Notes: a model not told the origin generated them from the sequence alone. DNA of 64,000 nucleotides from Lachnospiraceae bacterium (GCA_022767285.1 JALENY010000037.1:1-64000); one strand, 5' to 3'; positions 8,852 to 17,884 are shown, numbered from the stretch's first letter. Numbers and translations are program-made.

Positions 8852-11020
8852 TCAAATCTCGTACCAGCAAATCTCATTCGCCTCCAAATGAAGCGGATAA
8901 CTTTCGCCGTCACCGGTATAAACCACTGTATCCTGCGGCTCATAAGTATTATTTACAACACAGTATTTGCCGTTTTTCACATAAGCATGAACTTCCACGT
9001 TGTAGTTTGTGCTGAACCAGCAATAAAGCTGGTCTTCACTGCCGGAGCTCCACAAAATACTGCGGTACAGAATCCGGCTGTTTTCAAAGCTGTAGGGCAA
9101 GCCGCTGATATAAACGGCACGTCCTTTTCCATAGCTGTGAGCCGCCATCTGTACTTCCTTCTCGCGCTGGATCAGAACTTCCGTCCCATCCAGTGCATAG
9201 ATGCTCTTCTGTCCCTCGCCAAAATCAATTTCTCCCGCCGCATCCTGCAGGATAAAATGATCCGGGTGCTCTTCCCAATTGTATTTGTCATAATTCAGCG
9301 TAAATCCCGTTTCTTTTTCCACACCGAGGACGCTTGCCATCTGCAGGTAACGGCCCTGATACTGATGTCCGGAAGGCTCACCTACGCCGATCAGGCCGCC
9401 GCCTTCATAGACAAATCTTCGCACCGCAGAGGCAATCTGCGGATCTTCCCAGGCGGCACCGCCGGTGTGTGCCGTGTCTCCATCTCCCACGTTCAGAATG
9501 ACATCGATATTTTTCAATATATCCGGATTTTCTTTCATATCATCAAAACTGATAAACTGAACATCAAAAGGTGCTCCGGACAGGGCTTCAATCACGCCGG
9601 CATAGCTGTAATTTTTCTTGTAATACAGGGCATGGTGAACCATATGGCAGCCCCATGCACGCATTTTTCCCCAGCTGTTCAGTACCGCAACCTTTTTTAT
9701 GCAATACGGGGTTGTCCCTTTGATATTGTCGTAAAGTACGCGGAATTCATTGCAGACGCTCTCAACATAATCGATAAATTCCGGGAAATCCAATGCAAGC
9801 TTCAGATAACCGCCATAGCCGATCCGGTCAATGGGGCTTCTTAATATTGCACGTCGGGCAGTCACCCAGTTTTCCCTCGCCTCTTTTACCGGATCTCCTT
9901 TTTCGTTAAATGTGTCCGGGAAGAAATAAGGCAGAAACCGGCCTTCTGTGTATTTTACACCTTTAATATCCGAAATAAGCCGCAGGGTGCATCCGTTTCC
10001 AACGCTTCCCACCACTGCGTCCAGACCGGCACCGGAAAATTCCGGCATAAAGGGCTCCGTTCCGATCCAGTGATCTCCCAAAAACATCATGGCTTCTTTT
10101 CCGTATTCATGGGTAATTTCGACCATCTCACGAATCAGCGCTGCCACTTCCCGTCGCTGGAATGCCATAAAATCTTTGAACTCTTTGCTGGGCACACGAT
10201 ACTGGTTGCAGTAATAGCCCTGGTCAATGATGTATTCCGGTCGGAATTTGTAGCCCACTTCATTTTCAAACTGTTCCAGTATGTACGGGCTGACGGATGC
10301 GGAATATCCATACCAGTCCACATATTTTTCCCGCTTCAGTTCATCAAAAACCAGCGTGAACTGATGGAAAAAGGTCGTGTATCGGATGACATTCACATAG
10401 GGATGGCTTTCGCAAAATCTGCGCAGCCGCTCCATCGTGTAGCGGTGTGTCTTCGGCTGGCGGACATCAAAGGTGATTTGATGTTCAAAATCTTTCCAGT
10501 TATTTACCACTGCATTGTACATATGAACCGGATCCCAGATCAGATAAGCAAGGAAACTTACGGTATAGTCATGAAATGCCTCCGTATTTTGAATCACAAC
10601 GCAGTCACGCTGCTCATCATATTCCCATTTTTCCACAGGTACCACCTGGCCGGTGGTGCGGTCGATCACTTCCCACCAGCGTTTCGGATCATCATGTTCA
10701 TTGACTTTCATCAACTCTTCGGAAATTCCCTGCATCAACGCAATTTCCAGCGTCTCACTCACAGCTGTGTGAAATCCGGTCATGATATAGCACTGCTGCA
10801 CCTCATCCGGGTTGGCCTTGGCCCACTGATTATCTTTTCGCGTCGTATAATAAGTTGCATAGATTTTAGCCCCTGTGCGAATCAGTTCTTCCGGGAACTC
10901 CGTTCCGTCACAGTCGCGAATCGCATCCGCGCCCCATCGTTTCAGAATATCAATTGTTTCCGGAACCACATCCAGATTGGTGGGAATCGTAACTCTCCCT
11001 TTTGTTTTTTTCGTTATCAT
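8852..11020 (-). CDS. GH112 beta-galactoside phosphorylase (galacto-N-biose/lacto-N-biose or galactosyl-rhamnose phosphorylase)
   Basis: 722-residue cytosolic enzyme of glycoside hydrolase family 112. Such enzymes split a beta-galactoside with phosphate to alpha-galactose-1-phosphate plus GalNAc/GlcNAc or rhamnose. Family hallmarks are the N-terminal TIPTNLDVVPETIDILKRWG with WGADAIRDCDGTEFP, the middle MFLGDHWIGTEPF and the amidotransferase-like domain ILNVGDGDTAHTGGAAWEDP. There is no signal peptide. Residues alone do not let me choose between the N-acetylhexosamine and rhamnose specificities. Last gene of the run binding protein - permeases - small membrane protein - GH95-like - GH112, 40 bases behind the GH95-like gene, so its substrate is most likely what the transporter imports. 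It is slightly shorter than the bifidobacterial enzyme (about 750). Confidence 0.92.
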   Translation of the reverse strand: MITKKTKGRVTIPTNLDVVPETIDILKRWGADAIRDCDGTEFPEELIRTGAKIYATYYTTRKDNQWAKANPDEVQQCYIMTGFHTAVSETLEIALMQGISEELMKVNEHDDPKRWWEVIDRTTGQVVPVEKWEYDEQRDCVVIQNTEAFHDYTVSFLAYLIWDPVHMYNAVVNNWKDFEHQITFDVRQPKTHRYTMERLRRFCESHPYVNVIRYTTFFHQFTLVFDELKREKYVDWYGYSASVSPYILEQFENEVGYKFRPEYIIDQGYYCNQYRVPSKEFKDFMAFQRREVAALIREMVEITHEYGKEAMMFLGDHWIGTEPFMPEFSGAGLDAVVGSVGNGCTLRLISDIKGVKYTEGRFLPYFFPDTFNEKGDPVKEARENWVTARRAILRSPIDRIGYGGYLKLALDFPEFIDYVESVCNEFRVLYDNIKGTTPYCIKKVAVLNSWGKMRAWGCHMVHHALYYKKNYSYAGVIEALSGAPFDVQFISFDDMKENPDILKNIDVILNVGDGDTAHTGGAAWEDPQIASAVRRFVYEGGGLIGVGEPSGHQYQGRYLQMASVLGVEKETGFTLNYDKYNWEEHPDHFILQDAAGEIDFGEGQKSIYALDGTEVLIQREKEVQMAAHSYGKGRAVYISGLPYSFENSRILYRSILWSSGSEDQLYCWFSTNYNVEVHAYVKNGKYCVVNNTYEPQDTVVYTGDGESYPLHLEANEICWYEI

Positions 11021-11060
11021 AAACCAGTAAATCTCCTCTCTTTATGGTTCTGTATCGTTA

Positions 11061-13241
11061 TTACTCCAATCGTATCTGCGTGATTTTTCCTGCATACAAG
11101 TCTATTTCTCTCTTTCCCACATACACCGTCTGATCCTGTTTCGGCATGAACGAGACTTCACATCCCATGTCAGGAATCCATTCCGCCGAAATGAGAAGAC
11201 CTTTTTCTCCCCGCAGATTTTCAAAAGAAATGCGCTCTTTTTTCCACTTTTCCGGAATTGCCGGAAACAGTTCGATCACTCCGTCCCGCATAGAAAGGAG
11301 CATCTCCTGCAGGGCATCTGCCGCATACATGTTGGACTCCAGCGTAAACGGGCGGTAATGAAAAGTAGTATATCCACGTTTTTTGTAATCACCATTTAAG
11401 TGGAATCCATTGGATGAGCAAAAGCTTTCCCAAAAAATCCGAAGCTGCTCATATGCCCCTTCTCCATTTTTCTGAACAGAATACAGATGGGACATCCAGA
11501 CAAAGGAAAAACCGACCCACATACCGGTCCCTAACCGTTCAAAATCCAGAACCGTCGCATCAATGATCTCTTTGTCTGTGTCACAGTTCATAAGTCCAAG
11601 AGGACAAACGGCCATAGCATTGGACAAGTGCCGGTGTGATTCCTCCAGGCTTTCATCAGGCGAGATCATCAGCACCTTCTTTTCATTCACTGCTAACTGC
11701 GGAAGCTTCTCCAGTATCTGCTTCCACCTGTATTCCTGATGATATTCCAGGCGAATAGAAAAATCAATCAGCGTTTGATAGAGATAACGAAGTAAAGCCA
11801 GATCATAATTGCTGTTAGGCGTCACCCAGGCTTCTTTCTCATCATCATGTATTTCCGGTGAGCTGGATACCGGCAGATATAAATATCCGTCCTTCTCTTC
11901 CAACAATCCCGTTATACATTTTGCCGTTTCTTCAAAATAGACCCAGGCCTTTTCTTTTAAAAATTTCATGTCCCCGGTATAGCGATAATACAACTCAAAA
12001 GACTGGCACAGCCAGATCTGCTGGGTCGGAGACAGAGAATACATGGGCCAGCCCCCTAGAGGTTTCCCGTCAATCGCCATAACGCCGGGAAGACAGATAC
12101 CTTCTGTCTTATAAAATGTTTTTGCAAATTTTCTTGCGGCTTCCATGGAATCCCAGAGAAAATCAAGGAAGCATTCTCCCTCTTCCAGATGATTGGCCTT
12201 GTAAAAATGTGAATAACTCAGCTGGGTGTTTAAATCATTATGATAATCGCCCTTCCAGGGCGGCAGCTCGCCGTTGTCCGCCGTCCAAACTCCCTGAAGG
12301 GGCATCGGATATTCACCCTTTCTGGAGCAGGATGCGAACAAATAATTTGCAAGATACCACTGTTTTTCAAATAAAACATCCGGCAAAGAAATGCTGCTTT
12401 TTCCCCAGTATTGCTCCCACCATGCCTGATGGGTGCGGAAACATTTTTCGTACCCGGCTTCCAGTTCCTGCCGCAATTCCTTTTCGGCCGCTTCCATCCA
12501 GTCCGGTCTGTCATCGGAAGTCACCACCCGGTAAAATGCAAGAGTTTCCTCATCTTTTCTTTGAACCCCCAGAACAATGCCAAACGAATACCCCTCGTCC
12601 ACTTTCTGTTCAAACCGGAAAAAGGCCGGATTTCCTTCTGTCTTTCCCAGTACCGGAGCCGCATAATGAATCTTTTCCAGACCGCCCTGTGAGATTGTCC
12701 GATGCTCAGGATCGTAAGACTCCTCACTCACCTGATCCGAATTTCCAAATCGGGGATTTTCCAGCTTAATCTCAAAGGAATCAGCGGCGCTGCGGACCCG
12801 TATCATTCCGCTCTTCGTCACTGCATGGCAGACTGCATCCAGAGAAATCGTCTCTTTTTCTGTCCGGATCTTTAATTTTGCTTCTGCGCGCTCCAGATCC
12901 AGTTCCGATTCCACAGCTGTTCCTCCGGCAAATCTGAGGATAATTTTCCCAACCGGAAGCTTTGTCGGGGTCGGATGATTATAAGGAGCATCAAACAGCT
13001 TTCGGATTTCCTCTGTTTTTCCTTCCCTGGCCAGATTTACCATGGCTGCATAGGTAAAATCTTCACGTTCTGTATTTAAGGGAACAGAAGTGTCCCATAC
13101 ATCGGTCCGGTCAAGGCTGAAGCGCAGCGCATCGGCATTCCCCCATATGAGTGTGCCGATACGTCCATTTCCCAATGGAACCGCTTCATCCCAATTTTCA
13201 ATTGCTTTTTCAAATTTTAATTTATGTCTGATCATCGTCAT
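11061..13241 (-). CDS. Divergent GH95-like glycoside hydrolase
   Basis: 726-residue intracellular protein (no signal peptide) with the GH95 layout: N-terminal domain opening with AVPLGNGRIGTLIWG, then an (alpha/alpha)6 barrel. Canonical GH95 enzymes are inverting alpha-1,2-L-fucosidases or alpha-L-galactosidases. By eye, the acid motif is kept (PVSSSPE). The segment that normally carries two catalytic Asn (ININTE-like) reads HNDLNTQ here, and the usual FQIDGN motif reads FTLESN, so one Asn and one Asp appear changed to Asp and Glu. This may be a distinct subfamily with another linkage. Its ATG overlaps the stop of the small membrane protein gene (ATGA), indicating translational coupling. With GH112 next door, removal of a capping deoxyhexose before phosphorolysis is a natural model. 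Confidence 0.8.
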   Translation of the reverse strand: MTMIRHKLKFEKAIENWDEAVPLGNGRIGTLIWGNADALRFSLDRTDVWDTSVPLNTEREDFTYAAMVNLAREGKTEEIRKLFDAPYNHPTPTKLPVGKIILRFAGGTAVESELDLERAEAKLKIRTEKETISLDAVCHAVTKSGMIRVRSAADSFEIKLENPRFGNSDQVSEESYDPEHRTISQGGLEKIHYAAPVLGKTEGNPAFFRFEQKVDEGYSFGIVLGVQRKDEETLAFYRVVTSDDRPDWMEAAEKELRQELEAGYEKCFRTHQAWWEQYWGKSSISLPDVLFEKQWYLANYLFASCSRKGEYPMPLQGVWTADNGELPPWKGDYHNDLNTQLSYSHFYKANHLEEGECFLDFLWDSMEAARKFAKTFYKTEGICLPGVMAIDGKPLGGWPMYSLSPTQQIWLCQSFELYYRYTGDMKFLKEKAWVYFEETAKCITGLLEEKDGYLYLPVSSSPEIHDDEKEAWVTPNSNYDLALLRYLYQTLIDFSIRLEYHQEYRWKQILEKLPQLAVNEKKVLMISPDESLEESHRHLSNAMAVCPLGLMNCDTDKEIIDATVLDFERLGTGMWVGFSFVWMSHLYSVQKNGEGAYEQLRIFWESFCSSNGFHLNGDYKKRGYTTFHYRPFTLESNMYAADALQEMLLSMRDGVIELFPAIPEKWKKERISFENLRGEKGLLISAEWIPDMGCEVSFMPKQDQTVYVGKREIDLYAGKITQIRLE

Positions 13242-13417
13242 CGATACTGTCTGTTATACAGCCACAGCAGAGCTACTAAACCGGCAAGTCCGATTAACTC
13301 TATGAGAAGTCCCTGGAGACCAACATTTCTCTGGCCGATCACTACCAAAGCAATGCAGACACAGAAAATGATCGCAACGAGGATACCAACGATTACTTTT
13401 TTTGTGTACTCATTCAT
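13238..13417 (-). CDS. Small membrane protein of sugar ABC operons (DUF6903-like)
   Basis: 59 residues starting MNEYTKKVIVGILVAIIFCV, with a first hydrophobic helix at about 9-25, a polar linker GQRNVG and a second helix at about 34-53, ending in WLYNRQYR. AGGAGG is 7 bases before the ATG; the stop overlaps the next gene by 4 bases and the upstream permease ends 12 bases before it. Tiny two-helix proteins of this kind recur next to MalF/MalG-type permeases in Lachnospiraceae; I recall the family as DUF6903. Role unknown; a transporter accessory subunit is plausible. Confidence 0.8.
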   Translation of the reverse strand: MNEYTKKVIVGILVAIIFCVCIALVVIGQRNVGLQGLLIELIGLAGLVALLWLYNRQYR

Positions 13418-13429
13418 AACTGATCCTCC

Positions 13430-14323
13430 TTAACCTTTCAGTCCGCCGACTGTCATACCTTCTGTCAACTGCTTCTGAACACACATATACAAGATCAAAG
13501 TGGGAAGCATTACAATCACAAGTCCTGCATACATCTGACCGTACTGCACGGCAGACTTCTGTGCGGCCATCAGATTCATAAGACCGACCGGCAGCGTTTT
13601 CAGTTCCGGTTGGGTCAGCATCGTCATGGAAATAATGTACTCATTCCAGAAGGAAAGGAAGTTAAACAGGATAACCGTAACGATACTTGGTTTTGCCATC
13701 GGTATGATGACCTGCACCATCGTTCTGAAATAACTTGCACCGTCAACATAGGCAGCCTCTTCGTAATCTTTTGCCAGTGTCCTGAAATAGCCGGACAAAA
13801 GATAGATAGTAAACGGAAGAGCTGTTGCCGCATATACCACTGCAAGGATAAACAGATTATTCAAAAAGAAGGGATTTCCCACCGTCTTGCGCAGAAAAGT
13901 ATCACCCTCACTTAACATCAGGAAAATCGGTACTACGATATAGTTAACATTGATAAACAGGCCCGCCATAAATAACGTGTTCCAGAATGCTCTTGATTTG
14001 AATTTGAATCTTGCAAGAACATAGGATGCAGGAAGCGAGACTACAATCAAAATCACCAGTGCAAGTGCCGTTACCAACACTGAATTCAGCATATAGGATC
14101 CCATGTCTGCTTTCTGCCATGCATCCGCAAAGTTCTGGAGGTAGATCCCTTCCGGAAGTGCCCACGGATTTCGGTAGAATTCAACATTTTCTTTTATTGA
14201 AGCCATAAATACCCAGAATACAGGTACAATGATGACAATCGCAAGAAGAATCAACGGTATATAAATCAGAACTTTGCTTGCCGCAGAAGTCTCACGGATT
14301 GGTCCTTTATTCTTTTTTCTCAT
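13430..14323 (-). CDS. Sugar ABC transporter permease, MalG type
   Basis: 297-residue integral membrane subunit of a CUT1 sugar importer. Six hydrophobic segments are visible, beginning after the basic N-terminus (about 19-40). The conserved EAA cytoplasmic loop that docks the ATPase is EEAAYVDGASYFRTMVQVIIP at about 190-210. ATG preceded by a purine-rich site. Lies 15 bases behind the partner permease. No ATP-binding gene is in the cluster, so a shared MsmK/UgpC-type ATPase encoded elsewhere must energise it, as is common for CUT1 systems in Firmicutes. Confidence 0.95.
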   Translation of the reverse strand: MRKKNKGPIRETSAASKVLIYIPLILLAIVIIVPVFWVFMASIKENVEFYRNPWALPEGIYLQNFADAWQKADMGSYMLNSVLVTALALVILIVVSLPASYVLARFKFKSRAFWNTLFMAGLFINVNYIVVPIFLMLSEGDTFLRKTVGNPFFLNNLFILAVVYAATALPFTIYLLSGYFRTLAKDYEEAAYVDGASYFRTMVQVIIPMAKPSIVTVILFNFLSFWNEYIISMTMLTQPELKTLPVGLMNLMAAQKSAVQYGQMYAGLVIVMLPTLILYMCVQKQLTEGMTVGGLKG

Positions 14324-14338
14324 TATCCATCCCTCCTT

Positions 14339-15232
14339 CTAGAACTCAATTTCTTCACGTTTTGTAACCCAGTTCAGAATAGCGGAAAGCGCGAATGAGA
14401 ATAAGAATACCATAGCACCAATTGCCATACCGTATCCATAAGAGGAGTTGGTATACGCTTCCTGATACATGTAACTCAGGAATACGTGTGATGCACTGTC
14501 CGGGCCACCGTTTGTCATTGCTTTTACAAACAGAAAACTCATATTAATCGTACTGATTACAAAGAACGTTAATGTGGTTCTGATGTTTGTCCAGATCAGG
14601 GGCAACGTAATCGAGAAGAACTGTTTGATTTTTCCTGCACCTTCCAGGCTGGCTGATTCGTAAAGGCTGGCCGGTACGTTTGCCATACTTGCCATATACA
14701 TAACCATATAGTAACCGATTGCCTGCCAGATCATGGCGATGACAATACTCCAGATTACCAGCTTTTGACTTCCGAGCCACAGGATCGGATCGGAGCCCTC
14801 CCCCCGGAAAAGAGCAAGAATGGAATTCAAAAGGCCCTGATTCGGATCATAAATTGCGGAGAAAATTGCACTGATGATAACAACTGATAAAATATTCGGG
14901 ATATAAAATACGATTCGGAAGAAATTCTGTCCCTTGATTTTTTCTCTCGTTAAAACCGCTGCAAAAATCAATGCCAAAGCAAACGTCACCACGGTTACGA
15001 TTACGATCAGAAGAATCTGATTCTGGAATGCACGGTAAAATTTTTCACTCTGGAACAAGGTTTTAAAGTTATTCAGTCCGACAAATGTTTTCTCCGCTGT
15101 ATAACCGCCCCATTTATACAGAGACATACGGAATACGTCAATCGTCGGCATGATCATGAATATTACAAATAAAATTATAGCAGGAGCTGTACATAAAACG
15201 ATAAATCGCCCTCTACCCTTCCGTTTATCCAT
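14339..15232 (-). CDS. Sugar ABC transporter permease, MalF type
   Basis: 297-residue CUT1 permease with six predicted membrane spans and the EAA loop YESASLEGAGKIKQFFSITL. The start at 15232 (MDKRKGRGRF) is chosen because GGAG sits 8 bases upstream; in-frame ATGs further upstream (15277, 15340) have no ribosome site and run into the terminator at 15311-15348. Works with the MalG-type partner and the lipoprotein binding protein encoded upstream. Confidence 0.95.
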   Translation of the reverse strand: MDKRKGRGRFIVLCTAPAIILFVIFMIMPTIDVFRMSLYKWGGYTAEKTFVGLNNFKTLFQSEKFYRAFQNQILLIVIVTVVTFALALIFAAVLTREKIKGQNFFRIVFYIPNILSVVIISAIFSAIYDPNQGLLNSILALFRGEGSDPILWLGSQKLVIWSIVIAMIWQAIGYYMVMYMASMANVPASLYESASLEGAGKIKQFFSITLPLIWTNIRTTLTFFVISTINMSFLFVKAMTNGGPDSASHVFLSYMYQEAYTNSSYGYGMAIGAMVFLFSFALSAILNWVTKREEIEF

Positions 15233-15310
15233 TGGTTCATCTCCAATCTGATTTATTTGTGTCGGCATTTCCGACATAGCGTTTCTTTCACAAAACAAAC
15301 TTTCCTGTGA

Positions 15311-15348
15311 GACAAAAACAGCTGGTGCCCTATCAGACACCAGCTGTT
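15311..15348 (-). terminator. Intrinsic terminator between binding-protein and permease genes
   Basis: Perfect 11-bp stem AACAGCTGGTG (arms 15338-15348 and 15317-15327) with a 10-base loop, followed on the minus strand by UUUUUG. It sits between the binding-protein stop and the permease start, so partial read-through would give more binding protein than membrane subunits. Confidence 0.85.
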
Positions 15349-15355
15349 ATGACAA

Positions 15356-16726
15356 TTACTGTTTAAGAGCCGCTCTGAAAGAATCGTTGTCCTTGATAAT
15401 CTGTGCTTTCCAGTCGTCAATTGTCTTATCTCCTGTTACAAGAGAGTTGATCGGATCACAGAAAGTACCACGAATTGTAACGCCTTCGATTGATTCTGTA
15501 GCTGCAAATGCATCCAATACGGCAATAGCACCTGTATCATAAATGCTGTAGTAAATCTTGTTGTCACCTTCCAGTTTGTCAGTCATACCGGCGATCGGCT
15601 GAACAGCACCTGCAGAAGCGAAGATTTCAGCAGCTTTGTCCGAATATAAAAATGCAATAAACTCTTTGCCAAGATCCTGGTTTACGGCGCCGCCCGGCAT
15701 CCAAACCTGCTCAAACCATGCATAGGAAGCTCTCTCACCGCCGTCTTTTACTGCCGGAAGAGCTGTAAATCCCCACTGGAATCCCTCAGCGCGGGGAGCC
15801 TCTGCCATCTCACCGATTACCCAGTTGCCATTCGGCATAAACAGCGCTTTGTTGTCCAGAATCAGCTGCTGGTTTTTCTGGAAGTTATCGTCATTTGCAT
15901 TGGCAGGTGTTGTAACTTCTGTGTAATCAGCCAGTTTGTCAAGAATTCCGAATACAACATCCGCTTCCGGAGTTTCCCAGATACCTTCTTCATAATTAAG
16001 AACCGATTCAAATTTGTCGCCAAAAGCTTCATGCATCAATGCATACAGGAAAGCATCAAAATATCCGGCTGTCGGATACGTAAATAACGCGATTCCCTCT
16101 TCTTTTGCTTTGTCGCCCAGTTCCCACATTTCATCCCAGGTTGCCGGAACAGTCCAGCCCTTTTCCTCAAACAGCGCTGCGTTATAGAATAATCCGCAGG
16201 GGCTGTAGAACATCGGCATCAGGTATGTTTTTCCGTCACCATATGGGTTTGTGATCGTATTGTCTGTGAAACCGCCAAGAATCTTTTCACCAACGGTTGT
16301 TTCCTCTCCGGGCACTGTCATATCCAGCACATCGGTTAAATCAACCAGGTTATTGTCTTTGATAAAGGTTTCTGTCATACCGGATTCAGCACCTACCGCA
16401 CGCATGATCACGTCCGGATAATTTCCTGCTTTCATATCCGGGGAGATCACATCTTCCAGATTTTTATCTACAGTAAGCTCTACGGTCACACCTTCATGCA
16501 CTTCCTCAAATGCAGCCGCAACATCCTGCCAGATCTGCGGGCCATAAGCGGTTTCTACTGCTGCAACCTTAACAACTTCCGATCCGCCATCTGCTTCACT
16601 GCTGCCGTCTGCTTCACTGCCGGCATTTGCTTTGCCGTCGCTGCCGGAATCTTTACTTCCGCATGCTGCCAGGCCCAGAATCATCGCACCAGCCAAAACA
16701 AGACTAAGTAACTTTTTCATTTTCAT
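15356..16726 (-). CDS. Sugar ABC transporter substrate-binding lipoprotein (CUT1)
   Basis: 456-residue extracytoplasmic sugar receptor. The signal peptide MKMKKLLSLVLAGAMILG ends in the lipobox LAAC (Cys at about residue 21), followed by a Ser/Gly/Ala/Glu-rich linker. The mature domain has family-1 solute-binding features (VTVELTVDK, PNGNWVIGEMA, FIAFLYSDKAAEIFA). The start at 16726 follows AGGAGG by 8 bases; upstream in-frame codons lack a site. First gene of the importer/phosphorylase run, divergent from an AraC-type regulator that probably controls it. The ligand is likely a galactose-containing oligosaccharide given the two downstream enzymes (inference). Confidence 0.95.
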   Translation of the reverse strand: MKMKKLLSLVLAGAMILGLAACGSKDSGSDGKANAGSEADGSSEADGGSEVVKVAAVETAYGPQIWQDVAAAFEEVHEGVTVELTVDKNLEDVISPDMKAGNYPDVIMRAVGAESGMTETFIKDNNLVDLTDVLDMTVPGEETTVGEKILGGFTDNTITNPYGDGKTYLMPMFYSPCGLFYNAALFEEKGWTVPATWDEMWELGDKAKEEGIALFTYPTAGYFDAFLYALMHEAFGDKFESVLNYEEGIWETPEADVVFGILDKLADYTEVTTPANANDDNFQKNQQLILDNKALFMPNGNWVIGEMAEAPRAEGFQWGFTALPAVKDGGERASYAWFEQVWMPGGAVNQDLGKEFIAFLYSDKAAEIFASAGAVQPIAGMTDKLEGDNKIYYSIYDTGAIAVLDAFAATESIEGVTIRGTFCDPINSLVTGDKTIDDWKAQIIKDNDSFRAALKQ

Positions 16727-16752
16727 GTTTTTTTCCTCCTTTTTTTCTGCGA

Positions 16753-16768
16753 TGAACATGTGTGTTCA
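16753..16768. promoter_or_regulatory. Inverted repeat TGAACA-TGTG-TGTTCA in the binding-protein leader
   Basis: Perfect 6-bp arms around a 4-base centre, 27 bases before the binding-protein start and downstream of its candidate promoter. It could be an operator, for example for the divergent AraC protein or a global regulator, or a leader hairpin. No protein can be assigned from sequence alone. Confidence 0.4.
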
Positions 16769-16788
16769 TTACTTTCGTTACTAAAACA

Positions 16789-16816
16789 AGTATACCTTTC
16801 ACAGTTTTGTGTACAA
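16789..16816 (-). promoter_or_regulatory. Candidate promoter of the sugar importer operon
   Basis: Minus-strand TATACT (16789-16794) with a weak -35 TTGTAC (16811-16816) at 16-base spacing. The poor -35 is consistent with a need for an activator such as the divergent AraC protein. Confidence 0.45.
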
Positions 16817-16845
16817 TTCGTTTGTTGTTACATTTTTTATAATTC

Positions 16846-16874
16846 TTGCTATCTTTCGGTATTTTTGATAAAAT
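16846..16874 (+). promoter_or_regulatory. Candidate promoter of the AraC regulator gene
   Basis: Plus-strand TTGCTA (16846-16851), 17-base spacer and TAAAAT (16869-16874); transcription would start about 85 bases before the ATG. Confidence 0.45.
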
Positions 16875-16967
16875 AGACAGTGTAAAGGTTTGTTTTTTAT
16901 GCACTTTATACATGTTTTTCGACTTTTTTTCTGCTAAAAACACCAATTCACAGGAAGGGAGACAGTT

Positions 16968-17822
16968 ATGAGCCACAATCGTTATAAAATCATTCCTGCA
17001 AAAGACCGTATTGTTCGAAGCAACGCAAAAATGCTCTATCTAAGCACTGCAAAATACGACGGCGACTGGCACAGCGTTCCCCATGCCCACACATTCGCCG
17101 AACTGTTTTACGTAGTCGGGGGTGTAGGCCAGTTTCGCATTGAATCCGATTTCTACAGCGTATCTGCCGGTGATCTGGTTATTGTCAATCCGAATGTGGA
17201 GCACACGGAAACCAGCCTGGATGCCCAGCCGCTGGAATATATCGTTCTGGGCGTAAAAGATCTGGAATTATCCGTAAAAGAAGGGCAGGATAATCGTTTC
17301 TGTATCGCACGTTTTAAACGAAAACAGGCAGAAATTCTTTTTTACCTGCGCACAATGCAGCGCGAGATCGAGGCAGAAGCTCCCGGCTATGAGATTATCT
17401 GCCAGGATCTGCTGGACGTCCTTGTGATTTATCTCATGCGTCAGACAGACTTTTCTGCGAAACTGACTCCGATACCAAAACAGGCCAGTCAGACCTGTTC
17501 TGTGGTACGCCGCTATATTGATACCCATTACAAAGAAGATCTCTCACTGGAAGAGCTGGCTAAAATTGCCCATGTCAGCAAATATTATCTGTCCCATACA
17601 TTCAGCAAAGAATACGGCATATCACCCATGAGCTATCTTTCCATGCGCCGCATTGAAGAGAGCAGAGAGCTGCTGGCCACCACTGATTTCCCGCTGACGG
17701 AAATCGCACGTTTTCTGGGTTTTTCCTCCGGAAGTTATTTTTCCCAGAGTTTTCGGAGGCAGGAGGGTATATCTCCACGGGAATACCGAAGTATCCATTG
17801 TTCCGGACAGGGAAATCAATAA
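16968..17822 (+). CDS. AraC-family transcription regulator of the sugar locus
   Basis: 284 residues: an N-terminal cupin sensor (HSVPHAHTFAELFYVVGGVG near 34-53, with metal- or ligand-type His residues) and a C-terminal double helix-turn-helix (about 180-280) with the signature EIARFLGFSSGSYFSQSFRR and the end motif GISPREYR. GGGAG lies 8 bases before the ATG. Divergent from the binding-protein operon across 241 bases holding both candidate promoters and an inverted repeat, so it most likely activates that operon when its sugar is bound. The effector cannot be deduced. Confidence 0.93.
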   Translation: MSHNRYKIIPAKDRIVRSNAKMLYLSTAKYDGDWHSVPHAHTFAELFYVVGGVGQFRIESDFYSVSAGDLVIVNPNVEHTETSLDAQPLEYIVLGVKDLELSVKEGQDNRFCIARFKRKQAEILFYLRTMQREIEAEAPGYEIICQDLLDVLVIYLMRQTDFSAKLTPIPKQASQTCSVVRRYIDTHYKEDLSLEELAKIAHVSKYYLSHTFSKEYGISPMSYLSMRRIEESRELLATTDFPLTEIARFLGFSSGSYFSQSFRRQEGISPREYRSIHCSGQGNQ

Positions 17823-17884
17823 TATACTGCTTGAAGGAACGGTTTTGACGATCATTTATATAGAAACAATTCTGACCGAAAAGG

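Noticed and set aside
8744-11083. Long open frames on the plus strand opposite the GH112 gene (up to 366 codons)
   Set aside because: They overlap a clear enzyme gene on the minus strand, have no family features and no ribosome sites; they are antisense shadows produced by its codon pattern.
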